Part shown: positions 29,407 to 38,971 of the stretch, piece by piece | Position numbering within the stretch: the stretch's first letter is position 1 | How the letters are laid out: each line of letters opens with the position of its first letter | DNA from: Desulfovibrionaceae bacterium | GTDB lineage: Bacteria; Desulfobacterota; Desulfovibrionia; Desulfovibrionales; Desulfovibrionaceae | Length of the DNA stretch: 48,908 nt | Assembly: GCA_017454005.1 (NCBI GenBank) | Contig: JAFTDU010000096.1 | Coordinates: 1 to 48,908 of the forward strand | Direction of reading: 5' to 3' | Translations under genes and position numbers: made by a program | The notes under the pieces: generated by a model | What the model saw: only the letters and a program-made list of their open reading frames with translations | What the model was told of the DNA's origin: nothing | Database searches by the model: none

Positions 29407-30597
29407 GTGAAAATTGCAATTGCCGGCACAGGTTATGTGGGTTTAAGTCTAGCTGTGCTCTTGGCACAACATAATGACGTTACTGCCGTAGATATTCTGC
29501 CAGAAAAGATTGAACAATTAAATAAAAGGCAGTCCCCGATCAAGGATCAAGAGATTGAAAAGTATCTTGCTCAAGCTAAGCTGTCTCTTACAGCAACCCT
29601 TGATGCCAAGGAAGCCTACCGCACAGCTGAACTTATTATTATTGCAACACCCACCAATTATGATCTTAGCACCAATCATTTTGACACTTCCTCCATTGAG
29701 GCTGTGTTAGAGGTGATCAGATCAGTGAATCCTTTGGTGACTGTTGTGATTAAATCAACTGTGCCTGTGGGATTTTTGCAAGAAGTCATGCAACGCTTTC
29801 CTGAGTTGCCCAATATGTTGTTTTCCCCTGAGTTTTTGCGTGAGGGGAGGGCTCTCTATGATAATCTGCATCCATCAAGAATTATTGTAGGGGTACCAGA
29901 AGGGGCATCTGAGCATTTACAAGAGCAAGCAAAGTGTTTTGCTAAACTTTTGCAAGAAGGCGCCATTGATCGTGATGTGCCCTGCCGTATCGTCAAGTCG
30001 ACCGAAGCTGAATGTATTAAGCTCTTTGCCAATACTTATCTTGCCTTGCGTGTGGCCTACTTTAACGAACTTGACACTTATGCCGAACAATATGGGTTAA
30101 ATGCACCGCAAATTATTGATGGCATCTGCTTGGATCCACGCATTGGTGCCCATTACAATAACCCCTCCTTTGGTTATGGGGGCTATTGTTTACCTAAAGA
30201 TACGCGCCAGTTGGTTGCCAATTTTGTGCGCACCCCCTGTTCTTTGATTCCAGCAATAGTTGCCGCCAATACTACGCGGAAACATTTTATTGTGCGGCAG
30301 ATCTTAGCTAAGAAAGCCAAGGTAGTTGGCATCTATCGCTTAATTATGAAGGCTGGCAGTGATAATTTTCGTCAAGCAGCCATGCATGATGTGCTAAAAG
30401 GCTTGCGGGAGGCCCAGGTCAAAGTTGTGCTCTATGAACCAATGCTCTCATGCACAGAATACGAAGCATGTCCTGTGGTGCATAATCTAGCTAACTTTGC
30501 AGAACAAGTAGACTTGATTGTCGCAAATCGTATGACCGAAGAATTAGAACAATATAAAGAGAAAATTTATACGCGTGATATTTTTGCCCGTGATTAG
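29407..30597 (+). CDS. ugd: UDP-glucose 6-dehydrogenase
   Basis: The enzyme oxidises UDP-glucose to UDP-glucuronate with two NAD, supplying acidic sugar for capsule or lipopolysaccharide. The 396-residue protein has the N-terminal Rossmann motif IAGTGYVGLSLAVLLA, STVPVGF, SPEFLREGRALYDNLHPSRI, and the catalytic-cysteine motif FGYGGYCLPKD. The short length fits the enterobacterial Ugd class. The frame is open across the tRNA, so upstream start codons are excluded; the GTG at 29407 begins the Rossmann fold and has GGGAG upstream. It stands alone between the tRNA terminator and a long empty spacer. Confidence 0.93.
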   Translation: MKIAIAGTGYVGLSLAVLLAQHNDVTAVDILPEKIEQLNKRQSPIKDQEIEKYLAQAKLSLTATLDAKEAYRTAELIIIATPTNYDLSTNHFDTSSIEAVLEVIRSVNPLVTVVIKSTVPVGFLQEVMQRFPELPNMLFSPEFLREGRALYDNLHPSRIIVGVPEGASEHLQEQAKCFAKLLQEGAIDRDVPCRIVKSTEAECIKLFANTYLALRVAYFNELDTYAEQYGLNAPQIIDGICLDPRIGAHYNNPSFGYGGYCLPKDTRQLVANFVRTPCSLIPAIVAANTTRKHFIVRQILAKKAKVVGIYRLIMKAGSDNFRQAAMHDVLKGLREAQVKVVLYEPMLSCTEYEACPVVHNLANFAEQVDLIVANRMTEELEQYKEKIYTRDIFARD

Positions 30598-30677
30598 TTG
30601 TTGTGAGAGAGAAGCAAGTAGTTTTTGCCATGAGTTAAGCATACAATCATTGTATTTGTGTACAACATACTGCAGCT

Positions 30678-30702
30678 TATTACTATTACTATTACTATTA
30701 AT
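30678..30702. repeat. Short tandem repeat TTACTA x about 3.5
   Basis: A perfect six-base unit is repeated just over three times. It lies 80 bases beyond ugd and outside any gene. Confidence 0.75.
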
Positions 30703-30830
30703 GTGTATACTATATAAATTATGTGTATTTTGTGTATGTACCCATGCATTACTAATTTTTTCTAGAAAAAACTAATTAAGACCTCGTTAAGCCTCTTTGA
30801 CAATATCTTTAGAAATTCAATCGCAAATTT

Positions 30831-30860
30831 GCACATAAGGCATGTATGTGCCTTTTTTTT
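30831..30860 (+). terminator. Terminator downstream of ugd
   Basis: The stem GCACATA (30831-30837)/TATGTGC (30845-30851) is followed by C and eight T. An alternative inner stem AAGGCA/TGCCTT is also possible. It lies about 230 bases beyond the ugd stop. Confidence 0.8.
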
Positions 30861-31260
30861 AAGCGATCATATTTTCAATTTGATACTTCAAAAAGAATAT
30901 ATAGATTTTGTTTTGAATCTCGCCATGAGGAAATTGTATAGCCATGTCTGCTATTGTTTGCCTTAGACACAAGTAGAGCTGTACAAAGTGCATTATACCA
31001 ATATGGGTATTATTCTATAATTATTTTAAATAATGTAAGAACATATCTCAGAAGGAATATGCTACTCATATAATAATTATAGCCATGATTATATTGCAAT
31101 ATGTTATCGATATACTAAGAGTATCCATAATATGAAAAATAAATGTATTTAAATAGAACAAAGATTGATTTATTATACGAACTATAAGTATCAATAATGA
31201 TCATATCAACTATTCATTAAATTTGATTATGAACTGACAGCATACATTACTTATATACTA

Positions 31261-31291
31261 AAAAGGCTCCTCTAAATTAGCGGAACCTTTT
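31261..31291 (-). terminator. Terminator downstream of the second nucleotide-sugar dehydrogenase
   Basis: The stem AAAAGGCTCC/GGAACCTTTT has one mismatch and an 11-base loop, and T follows on the minus strand. It is about 260 bases beyond the stop of that gene. Confidence 0.65.
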
Positions 31292-31550
31292 CAGTATAAT
31301 ATATTATCTTGTAGGCATTTTATTAAAGGTTGTTATGTTGTCAATTATCATGAATAGAGTAAATTAAATATTGTACAAAATACTTTATGTAAGTTGATCA
31401 CAATTAGCTAAACATTATTACCACTCAATATTTTACAAATCAATATAAAACTATTTACAATATTTCTTATTTTCTCTTAGTTTTGTCTGCATGCGCATAA
31501 CTAAATATCATATATCTCTATGAATTTATCTATGGCTTTCGAGCAAACAC

Positions 31551-32864
31551 CTATAAACGCCATAAATCAATGCCAGCTTCAAGACAAGCCTCGCGATTGA
31601 GCATGCCTTTAAGATCCAAGACACAATATGGTGCGGTTTTAAACATATTTTTTAACATACTTGGGTCTAATTCTTTTAAAGGTGCATGTTGTACAGCACA
31701 AATGAGCGCATCTACATCTTTGATCTCTTTGAGATCTAAGAGCTCTAAATTGGGGTAGGTTAATTTAGCTTCAGCTTTATCTGCACATGGATCATGCACT
31801 AAAGGTACAATGCCATATTCGTGCAATTCTTCAATTATATCGATGACGCGGGTGTTGCGAATATCAGGCACATTTTCTTTGAAGGTAAAGCCCAAAATGC
31901 CAACACGCGCCCCTTTGATAGCCTTGCCACTGTGAATTAAGCGTTTAACACAGACCTCGGCTACATATTTACCCATGTGATCATTGATGCGGCGGCCTGC
32001 CAAAATAACTTCAGGGTGCAGCCCAAGTTCTTCAGCTTTAAAGGTTAAATAATAGGGATCAACACCTATGCAATGGCCGCCCACAAGCCCTGGTCTAAAG
32101 GGGAGAAAATTCCATTTGGAGCCTGCAGCTTCTAAGACCTCAAGGGTATCAATGCCCATTTTATTGAAAATCATCGCCAATTCATTCATCAAGGCAATAT
32201 TGATGTCGCGTTGGGTATTTTCAATGACCTTGGCAGCTTCAGCCACGCGTATACTCGATGCTTCATGAATGCCTGCACTTACAACCGTGCCATAGACTTG
32301 GGCTAAGAGTTTGCGTGTTGATGGATCCGATCCCGCCACAATTTTGCAGATGGTTTCCAAGCGATGGACTTTATCACCTGGATTGATGCGTTCAGGCGAA
32401 TAGCCCAAGAAAAGATTTTGGCCGAGTTTAAATCCTGAAGCTTCTTCTAAGATGGGGCGACAGAGGTCTTCAGTGACCCCTGGATAGACTGTTGATTCAT
32501 AGCAAACAACGGTGTCAGGACTTAAATTTTGCCCCACTGTTAAACTTGCACCTAAAACCGGTTTCAGATCTGGATTTCTATGGCTGTCAATGGGGGTAGG
32601 TACAGCCACAATAATGACACCAGCCTGTTTTAACATCTTGGGATCAGATGTAAAAGTAGCTGTGGTAGCTTTGAGTGTTGCATCATCTACTTCATTGGTC
32701 GCATCATGACCTTGTTGTAAGGCCGCAATGCGTTGTTCTTTAACATCAAAGCCAATCACATGAAAATGTTTAGCCAGGGCACAGGCTAAAGGTAAGCCCA
32801 CATAGCCTAAGCCCACAATGGCGATGCTGCGTTTATGTGCAAGTAAATCAGCGTAAGCAAGCAT
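31551..32864 (-). CDS. UDP-N-acetyl-hexosamine 6-dehydrogenase (TviB/WbpO-like)
   Basis: The enzyme oxidises a UDP-N-acetylhexosamine, most likely UDP-GalNAc or UDP-GlcNAc, to the uronate used in capsule or O-antigen. The protein of about 437 residues has SIAIVGLGYVGLPLACALAK, ESTVYPGVTEDLC, GYSPERINPGD, NTQRDINIALMNELA and the catalytic motif LVGGHCIGVDPYYLT, then GFTFKENVPDIRNT. These are marks of the WbpO/TviB branch, distinct from the Ugd at 29.4 kb. Several ATGs lie close together; the one at 32864 has AAAGG nine bases upstream. Its pathway partners (epimerase, transferases) are not adjacent. Confidence 0.92.
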   Translation of the reverse strand: MLAYADLLAHKRSIAIVGLGYVGLPLACALAKHFHVIGFDVKEQRIAALQQGHDATNEVDDATLKATTATFTSDPKMLKQAGVIIVAVPTPIDSHRNPDLKPVLGASLTVGQNLSPDTVVCYESTVYPGVTEDLCRPILEEASGFKLGQNLFLGYSPERINPGDKVHRLETICKIVAGSDPSTRKLLAQVYGTVVSAGIHEASSIRVAEAAKVIENTQRDINIALMNELAMIFNKMGIDTLEVLEAAGSKWNFLPFRPGLVGGHCIGVDPYYLTFKAEELGLHPEVILAGRRINDHMGKYVAEVCVKRLIHSGKAIKGARVGILGFTFKENVPDIRNTRVIDIIEELHEYGIVPLVHDPCADKAEAKLTYPNLELLDLKEIKDVDALICAVQHAPLKELDPSMLKNMFKTAPYCVLDLKGMLNREACLEAGIDLWRL

Positions 32865-32948
32865 GCTTGTCATCCTTTGCAAAAATTGAGGCAGGGTCTC
32901 AATATGACACCCTGCCCTGAAAAAAGTTATATGCCTTAAACTTGATGT

Positions 32949-33965
32949 TTAGTGCAGTTCAAGATCTTCATGTGTTAAGGGTTTGGCAAATAGGCGATAC
33001 ATCCACACTTGATATCCGATTACAATGGGTACCATGACAATGACTACGCCTAACATAATTTTGAGCGTCAAAGCACTGGAAGCGCCATTGAAAATAGTGA
33101 TGGTAGCTTGTGGATCCAGTGAAGAGAGAATCATGCCAGGGTAAATGCCCACTAGTCCTGTGAAGGTAATGCCTAAGATAAAGAGGGCGTGGCTTCCAAA
33201 GGCTTTCCACAATTGGCCGGCACTTAAGAAGGCTTTGGTCGCCATAAGAGCTGCAATGGTTAAGATTGGTACAATAAAGAGGGCAGGTGTATCGAGGTAA
33301 TTTTGCAGGATGTTAGTGCGAGCTAAAGTCATCCAAATAAATAACAAGAGCAGTAAGATTTCAATGGGCCAGATAAAATTACACGAGGCGATGGCGCGAA
33401 TTTGCAGGGAGCCTTCACTCTTTAAGATGAGCCATAAAGCACCATGTAAAATGAAGAAGCTGGTGAAGAAGAGGGCACCTGTAATGCCATAAACATTGAG
33501 CAGACCACCTAAGGAACCATGGAAGACACCTTGAGCATCGATGGGAATACCCATAAAGAGATTGGCAAAAGCACAACCTAAGAGAATGCAGGCTACGAGA
33601 TTGACGATAAAGTGGATGGTATCCCAGAGGCTCACCCACACTTCACTCAAGATCTTATCACGAAATTCAAAAGATACTGCACGCAAAATTAAAGCAAAAA
33701 GCAGCATTAAGAGTGGCGTATATAAGGCGCTAAACATGACAGCATAGGCTTTGGGGAAGGCCGCAAAGGTCACACCCCCTGCCGCAATCAGCCAAACCTC
33801 ATTGCCATCCCAGAACGGGCCTGCAGCTTGATAAATGGCGCGACGATCCTCTTCACTATGCCCAATAAAGGGCAAGAGCGTACCTAAGCCCAGATCAAAG
33901 CCATCCAAAGCAAAATATACAGCCCATAACAGCATCCACAGAATGAACCAGATCGTTTCTAGCAT
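32949..33965 (-). CDS. cydB: Cytochrome bd ubiquinol oxidase subunit II
   Basis: Subunit II of the quinol-oxidising, oxygen-reducing bd oxidase in the inner membrane. The 338-residue protein has about eight hydrophobic segments and the family start WMLLWAVYFALDGFDLGLGTLLPF, then FWDGNEVWLIAAGG with the conserved Trp-Asp-Gly-Asn-Glu-Val, and GYQVWMYRLFAKPL near the end. It follows cydA by three bases on the same strand, and GAGGAA precedes its ATG. In an anaerobe this enzyme removes oxygen or allows growth at traces of it. Confidence 0.96.
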   Translation of the reverse strand: MLETIWFILWMLLWAVYFALDGFDLGLGTLLPFIGHSEEDRRAIYQAAGPFWDGNEVWLIAAGGVTFAAFPKAYAVMFSALYTPLLMLLFALILRAVSFEFRDKILSEVWVSLWDTIHFIVNLVACILLGCAFANLFMGIPIDAQGVFHGSLGGLLNVYGITGALFFTSFFILHGALWLILKSEGSLQIRAIASCNFIWPIEILLLLLFIWMTLARTNILQNYLDTPALFIVPILTIAALMATKAFLSAGQLWKAFGSHALFILGITFTGLVGIYPGMILSSLDPQATITIFNGASSALTLKIMLGVVIVMVPIVIGYQVWMYRLFAKPLTHEDLELH

Positions 33966-33968
33966 GAG

Positions 33969-35285
33969 CTATTCCTCCTCACTGTCAGGACCCTTGATGG
34001 CATATTTCCGTAAGAGATAAATATCAAGCACACCTAAGATGGTGTAGAGCACAATAAAAGCAATGAAGGATACGGAGACCTGACTGGCAGCAAGTGGTGA
34101 CACGCCGTCTTGGGTGCGCATAAGCCCATAGACGAGCCAGGGTTGGCGGCCAATTTCCGCCACTGCCCAGCCGAGACCTAAGGCCAGGTAGGGTAGTGGA
34201 ATATTATGGACAAGACCTTTTAAGAGTTTGGGATTAATGGTTTCCTTGTTCCTAGCCAAAAAGGCCCATAACCCAAGTAAGATAAAGAGCATGCCAAGGC
34301 CTACCATCAACCTGAAAGACCAGAAGGTCGCAGCCACTGGCGGTCTATCTTCCTTGGGAAAGTCTTTTAAGCCATTAATTTCTGCATCACTTGAGCCATA
34401 AGCTATGAAACTCATAAGTCCTGGGATAGCAATGGCCTCGACCTTATTGCGCTCTTCTTGGACATTGGGGATGACCAAAAGATTAAAGGGCACATTGCGC
34501 TCTGTTTCCCATTGGGCTTCCATGGCAGCCAGTTTGGCAGGTTGGTGTTCTGCCACATCCTTACCATTAAAGTCACCTGTGGCAGCCACTAAGATGGCCA
34601 TGATGAGTGTCCATGGGGCGGCCAATTTGAAGGAGCGGCGGAAAAATTCTGTTTGGTGGTTGCGTAATAAATGCCAGGCAGACACACCAAGCACAAAGAA
34701 GCCACCGAGTGTCCAAGCACCTAAGACCGTGTGTCCATACATCCACCATGCAAAGCCATTGCCGAAGACTTCTGCAAAACTACTCAGTTCGGCGCGTTTG
34801 GCTGTTTCACTAATGGTGTAGCCCACAGGATGTTGCATAAAACCATTGGCTAAAATGATCCACAGGGCGGAAATATTGCCGCCTAAGGTTACGAGCCAAA
34901 TACAAGCGCAGTGTGCCTTGCTGCTTAATTTTTTCCAGCCAAAGACCCAGATGGCTAAGAATGTGGACTCTAAAAAGAAGGCTACCGTTGCCTCGATGGC
35001 CAAGAGGGAGCCAAAAATGTCGCCCACATACTCTGAATAGCGCGACCAGTTGGTGCCAAATTGAAATTCTAGGGTAATGCCTGTGACTACGCCTAAAGTA
35101 AAATTAATCAAAAACAGTCTACCCCAAAATTTGGTGTGTTGTTTCCACACGGGATCTTGAGTTTGGCAGTAGCGTGTTTCCATGAAGGCAACGAGCACAG
35201 AGAGGCCTAGAGTGAGTGGCACAAAGATAAAGTGGAAAAATACCGTTGCGGCAAATTGCAGCCGCGATAGCATAACTACGTCCAT
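33969..35285 (-). CDS. cydA: Cytochrome bd ubiquinol oxidase subunit I
   Basis: Subunit I carries the three hemes and the quinol site. The 438-residue protein begins LSRLQFAATVFFHFIFVPLTLGL with the heme ligand His18 (His19 in E. coli), has GTNWSRYSEYVGDIFGSLLAIE, a quinol-binding loop with HQPAKLAAMEA, and the GRQPWLVYGLMRT motif. The loop is short, as in the CydA type common outside enterobacteria. The frame is open to 35345, but the ATG at 35285 has AGGGGGCG upstream and starts the conserved domain. It heads the cydAB operon and is divergent from htpG. Confidence 0.96.
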   Translation of the reverse strand: MDVVMLSRLQFAATVFFHFIFVPLTLGLSVLVAFMETRYCQTQDPVWKQHTKFWGRLFLINFTLGVVTGITLEFQFGTNWSRYSEYVGDIFGSLLAIEATVAFFLESTFLAIWVFGWKKLSSKAHCACIWLVTLGGNISALWIILANGFMQHPVGYTISETAKRAELSSFAEVFGNGFAWWMYGHTVLGAWTLGGFFVLGVSAWHLLRNHQTEFFRRSFKLAAPWTLIMAILVAATGDFNGKDVAEHQPAKLAAMEAQWETERNVPFNLLVIPNVQEERNKVEAIAIPGLMSFIAYGSSDAEINGLKDFPKEDRPPVAATFWSFRLMVGLGMLFILLGLWAFLARNKETINPKLLKGLVHNIPLPYLALGLGWAVAEIGRQPWLVYGLMRTQDGVSPLAASQVSVSFIAFIVLYTILGVLDIYLLRKYAIKGPDSEEE

Positions 35286-35353
35286 AAGACGCCCCCTCGA
35301 TTGTCTGTCTCCCATCTTTATATACATAAGCGCTGCATTTCTCAACCGTAAGC

Positions 35354-35381
35354 TTGACTTAACAAGAAGTGCACTTATCTT
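35354..35381 (+). promoter_or_regulatory. Possible promoter of htpG
   Basis: TTGACT (35354-35359) and TATCTT (35376-35381) are separated by 16 bases, about 30 bases before the htpG start codon. I do not see a clear heat-shock sigma-32 pair or a CIRCE inverted repeat in the short divergent region to cydA. Confidence 0.45.
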
Positions 35382-35410
35382 ATGTACTTAAGCTACTTAA
35401 GGAGGATATC

Positions 35411-37351
35411 ATGGCTGATGAAGCAAATAAACATGAGTTTCGTGCAGAAGTGCGCAAGGTACTAAATATATTAACTAATTCATTGTATACAAATCGTGAA
35501 ATATTTTTACGTGAACTGATTAGTAATGCCTCTGATGCATTAGATAAATTAAGATTCCGCTCTAATCGTGGCGAAACACCAATACATAATGATTTACCAC
35601 TTGATATTCATATTAAAGTCGATAAAGATAAAAAAATCTTAACAATTTCGGATACCGGTGTTGGTATGACCGATACCGAACTTGCAGAGAATTTAGGTAC
35701 TATTGCACATTCTGGTTCGGAGAATTTTTTAGCTGACTTTGCCAATGAGCATCAAGCAGAAGAAGCGAAAGATGCGTCAAATATTATTGGCAGATTTGGT
35801 GTGGGCTTTTATTCAGTCTTCATGGTGGCTGATGAGGTGCGCGTCACCTCACGTCCGGCCTTTGGCGAGCAAGCTACAGCCTATGTCTGGGTTAGTGATG
35901 GTTTAGGTACCTATACCTTAGAAACAACTACTGCTGAGGAACCTAAACGTGGTACCAGCATTGAAGTGCATTTAAAATCCACAGCTGAGGAATTTGCCCA
36001 CCCCTTTAAGATTCGGGAAATTATTCAAAAGCATTCGGCCTTTATTCCTTTCCCCATTTATGTAGATGATGAGCAGGCTAATACGCAACCTGCCTTGTGG
36101 CGTGAACCCAAAAGCAGTGTCACCCAAGAACAATACCAAAACTTTTACAAGGCCATGACCTTTGATAGTGAGGACGCTCTATCTGTCCAACACATCGCTG
36201 TGGATGTGCCAGTACAGTTTGCGGCCTTATTATTTATCCCAAGTCGCAAACAAGATATCTATGGCTTAGATCAAGATAATTGGGGACTAGATCTTTATTC
36301 TAGACGCGTGCTTATTCAACGCAAAAATCGCGACGTTGTCCCTGACTTTTTAGGCTTCATGAAAGGTGTGGTGGACGTTGAAGATTTGCCCTTGAATATT
36401 TCACGTGAAACATTACAAGAAAATGTGCTCTTACAAAAGATCAAACAAGTGATCATTAAACAGACTTTAGGCGTCTTAGAAAAGATGTGTAAAGATGAGC
36501 CTCAAAACTATGAAAAGTTTTGGGAGGAACATGGCCGCATCTTTAAGCTTGGCTACCATGATATGACTAACCATGAACGGATTAGTGCCCTGTTCCGCTT
36601 TAATTCATCAAGTCTCCCGGATGGGGAGAATGGCAAAATCCTCTGGACGAGTCTTGATGAATATATGGGGCGGGCCAAGCCTGGGCAGAAGACCTTCTGG
36701 TTTGTGCAAGCCCAGAATAGAGAAGCAGCTCGCTTGAATCCCCATGTTGAGATGTTTAAGAAAAAAGGCTTGGAGGTCTTTTATTTCTTAGATCCCATTG
36801 ATGAATTTGCCCTAGGTCAAGGTGGCACTTATAAAGATTGGAATTTTAAATCGGTAGATACGGCTGAACCAGATGATCTGAAGGATTTCCCGGATGTGGA
36901 GACAGAGAAGACGGAAGATGCTGCAACACCCTTGTCAGATGAAGATAACGCTATTTTTGACGCCTTTGTCAAATATATAAAGCGCGAATTGGGCGATAAA
37001 GTCAAAGAGGTGCGCGTCTCCGAACGCTTAGCTGATAGCCCCGCTGTCTTTGTGTCTGATAAAGGCATCAGCAGCAACATGGAAAAATTTATGAAGGTGA
37101 TGCAAAAAGATGATTCTGTACCTGTGCGCGACATGGAGGTGAACCGGGATCATGCTCTTCTTAGGCACATGTTCAGCATCTTTAAGGCAGATAAAGAGGA
37201 TAGTACCTTAAAAGAGATGGTCGATAGCCTCTATGATTATTGTCTCTTATTAGATGGCTATGTGCGGGAACCCTACCTCTTAGCTGACCGGATCCAAAAT
37301 TTACTCACCAAGGCTTCCACCTGGTATAAAACAGTGCGCAATTTAGCGTAG
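35411..37351 (+). CDS. htpG: Chaperone HtpG (bacterial Hsp90)
   Basis: HtpG is an ATP-dependent dimeric chaperone of the cytoplasm. The 646-residue protein has the GHKL ATPase domain at its start (RELISNASDALDKLRF, ISDTGVGMT, GRFGVGFYSVFMV), the middle domain with LYSRRVLIQRKN and NISRETLQ, and the dimerisation domain at the end; the length is normal. The frame is open to 35369, but TAAGGAGGATATC right before the ATG at 35411 decides the start. An unusual pair of interleaved stems begins at its stop codon. Confidence 0.97.
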   Translation: MADEANKHEFRAEVRKVLNILTNSLYTNREIFLRELISNASDALDKLRFRSNRGETPIHNDLPLDIHIKVDKDKKILTISDTGVGMTDTELAENLGTIAHSGSENFLADFANEHQAEEAKDASNIIGRFGVGFYSVFMVADEVRVTSRPAFGEQATAYVWVSDGLGTYTLETTTAEEPKRGTSIEVHLKSTAEEFAHPFKIREIIQKHSAFIPFPIYVDDEQANTQPALWREPKSSVTQEQYQNFYKAMTFDSEDALSVQHIAVDVPVQFAALLFIPSRKQDIYGLDQDNWGLDLYSRRVLIQRKNRDVVPDFLGFMKGVVDVEDLPLNISRETLQENVLLQKIKQVIIKQTLGVLEKMCKDEPQNYEKFWEEHGRIFKLGYHDMTNHERISALFRFNSSSLPDGENGKILWTSLDEYMGRAKPGQKTFWFVQAQNREAARLNPHVEMFKKKGLEVFYFLDPIDEFALGQGGTYKDWNFKSVDTAEPDDLKDFPDVETEKTEDAATPLSDEDNAIFDAFVKYIKRELGDKVKEVRVSERLADSPAVFVSDKGISSNMEKFMKVMQKDDSVPVRDMEVNRDHALLRHMFSIFKADKEDSTLKEMVDSLYDYCLLLDGYVREPYLLADRIQNLLTKASTWYKTVRNLA

Positions 37352-37396
37352 CGAAAGCCAAAAAGCACCACAGGCTTTCGCTTGCGGTGCTTTTTA
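37351..37396 (+). terminator. Terminator of htpG with a competing hairpin
   Basis: The stem AAAAAGCACC (37360-37369)/GGTGCTTTTT (37386-37395) ending in T is a good intrinsic terminator. A second perfect stem GCGAAAGCC (37351-37359)/GGCTTTCGC (37373-37381) interleaves with it, so the two compete. The upstream stem starts on the last base of the htpG stop codon. Confidence 0.82.
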
Positions 37397-38044
37397 TTGA
37401 ATTTTTAAGTGCGAATATCCCTCTAACATGTTGCTGGATATTGTGATCTAAGATACTTGACCGTTTTTTAACAACAAAGTAATCTGCGTGATTTTGGATG
37501 TTTTTATTTGATTAAGATAGCAGACCTACTTGTGTACAAGAGATACTGCTCTGTCGCATGTTAAAAAGTTGGCTGTTTTTATCTTCAGCATTGTACAAGT
37601 CATAATTTTTCTTTTTGATAGAGAAATCTGCAAGAGGGATCACATGGCTCTATGACTTATTGCTTTTATTCCAGTAATACTATTCTTCCTTTGGGACGAT
37701 TCTTTTAAGTAGCTCACCTTAAACAGGATATAAAAACTTTTTTCTAGAAGAATAGCTTTCAATTATTAAATCAAGCGTAAGAGCATTTGGGTAGTTATGT
37801 TGCGCATTACAAAGAAAAACTTTGAGAGTAAAAAAGCCCTTTAGTTTAAGGCTAAAGGACTTTTTTTGTTAGCAAAATTTTTATTTGATCAGATTTGCTT
37901 GGCAAGCTTTGTATGTAAATATGTCCTTAAGCTTTTTTTAGCAAAGGTAAAGTAAGTATATCAAGCGTGAATATAAGAAAATCAATGTATAATAATGCAA
38001 AAGCTATACCAAATATTTTTTTAAATAGTTGATCAAAAGTTTAC
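37397..38044. other. Intergenic region of about 650 bases
   Basis: No ORF of coding character and no inverted-repeat element copy are seen. The only clear feature is the bidirectional terminator at 37831-37867. A small RNA gene between the two terminators cannot be excluded but has no direct support. Confidence 0.5.
37831..37867. terminator. Bidirectional hairpin terminator
   Basis: The stem CCTTTAG/CTAAAGG extends with one mismatch into flanking AAAAAG/CTTTTT. It can end transcription on both strands; the likely user is the dehydrogenase gene at 38045 on the minus strand. Confidence 0.82.
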
Positions 38045-38971
38045 TTAAGCAAGCCCCAAGTCCCTTAAGAGATTGCTACAAGCCATGTGGCCCATGGTGG
38101 CTGTGGCCCCAAGGGTCGAGGATGAACAGTGCGAGCCCATGACAACATTCTCTAAGGTATACCAGGTGGGGTTTAATGGCGGCTCTTCACAAAAGACATC
38201 TAAGCCAGCACCATATAAAGCATTATTTTGCAGGGCATTGAGCAAAGCGTCTTCATCGATTAAGCCTCCGCGTGCGGTATTAATAAGAATAGCTGTAGGT
38301 TTCATTAAGGCTAAACGTTCGGCATTGATGAGCTTTTCATTGGCAGATGTGAGCTGCGCATGAAGGGTAACCACATCACTTTGTTGCAAGAGCTCTTCTA
38401 AGGTTGTATAGCGAATATTATGATCCTTGGCATAAGCTGGATCCTGTTGCACATCATAGGCTAAGACCTGCATGCTAAAGCCTTGGGCTCGCTTGGCTAC
38501 ACATTTGCCCACAGCCCCAAGACCAATGATCCCAAGGGTTTTCCCGTAAATATCCAAGCTTGTGATTTTTGTCCAATCATGAGCATGGCATTTCGTGTTA
38601 ATTAACATGGCCTTACGAGCTACTGCCAACATGAGGGTAAAAGTAAAGTCAGCTACGGCATTGCTGTTGGCACCGATGGTGCGCGAGACCTTGATGCCAC
38701 GTTTGGCACAATAGTTTAGATCAATATTGTCAAGACCTACCCCATACTTGGCAATGGCTTGAAGATTTGGCGCAGCATCGAGTACCTTTTGGGTGACAGG
38801 ATCAACTCCCACAATGAGTCCGCTGCAGCCAGCAAGCTTCTCTTCCATGGCAGCTTCACTTAAGATTGCTCCTGTATCATTGCGGATTATGTCAAGGCCT
38901 GCTTGGGTTAAGATGTCAAATAATTCAGGGTTATTTTTACCAAAGGATCTAGGTGTAATTAAAATTTGCAT
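38045..38971 (-). CDS. D-3-phosphoglycerate dehydrogenase-like 2-hydroxyacid dehydrogenase
   Basis: The 308-residue protein has the D-isomer-specific dehydrogenase plan: an N-terminal catalytic part (SGLIVGVDPVTQKVLDAAPNLQAIAKYGVGLDNID), a nucleotide-binding part with GKTLGIIGLGAVGKCVAKRAQGF, then INTARGGLIDEDALLNAL with the substrate Arg, a Glu in CEEPPL, and a His in MGSHCSS. It is the short SerA class without the ACT regulatory domain. Serine synthesis is the likely role, next to cysE (serine acetyltransferase), which is transcribed away from it; another 2-hydroxyacid substrate remains possible. Confidence 0.87.
   Translation of the reverse strand: MQILITPRSFGKNNPELFDILTQAGLDIIRNDTGAILSEAAMEEKLAGCSGLIVGVDPVTQKVLDAAPNLQAIAKYGVGLDNIDLNYCAKRGIKVSRTIGANSNAVADFTFTLMLAVARKAMLINTKCHAHDWTKITSLDIYGKTLGIIGLGAVGKCVAKRAQGFSMQVLAYDVQQDPAYAKDHNIRYTTLEELLQQSDVVTLHAQLTSANEKLINAERLALMKPTAILINTARGGLIDEDALLNALQNNALYGAGLDVFCEEPPLNPTWYTLENVVMGSHCSSSTLGATATMGHMACSNLLRDLGLA

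Larger units (their letters stand above)
30598..31550. other. Gene-free AT-rich region of about 950 bases
   Basis: Between the two convergent nucleotide-sugar dehydrogenase genes. It holds a short tandem repeat (30678-30702), the terminator of ugd (30831-30860) and a terminator for the opposite gene (31261-31291). The rest is AT-rich with no ORF; a deleted sugar or capsule locus is possible but nothing recognisable remains. Confidence 0.6.

Noticed and set aside
30678-30702. Short tandem repeat considered as a CRISPR or phase-variation tract
   Set aside because: Units are only six bases without spacers, and the tract is outside any gene or promoter that I can identify.
30575-30775. 66-codon ORF at the ugd end
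   Set aside because: It runs through the ugd 3' end and the tandem repeat, giving leucine runs; this is a by-product of simple sequence.
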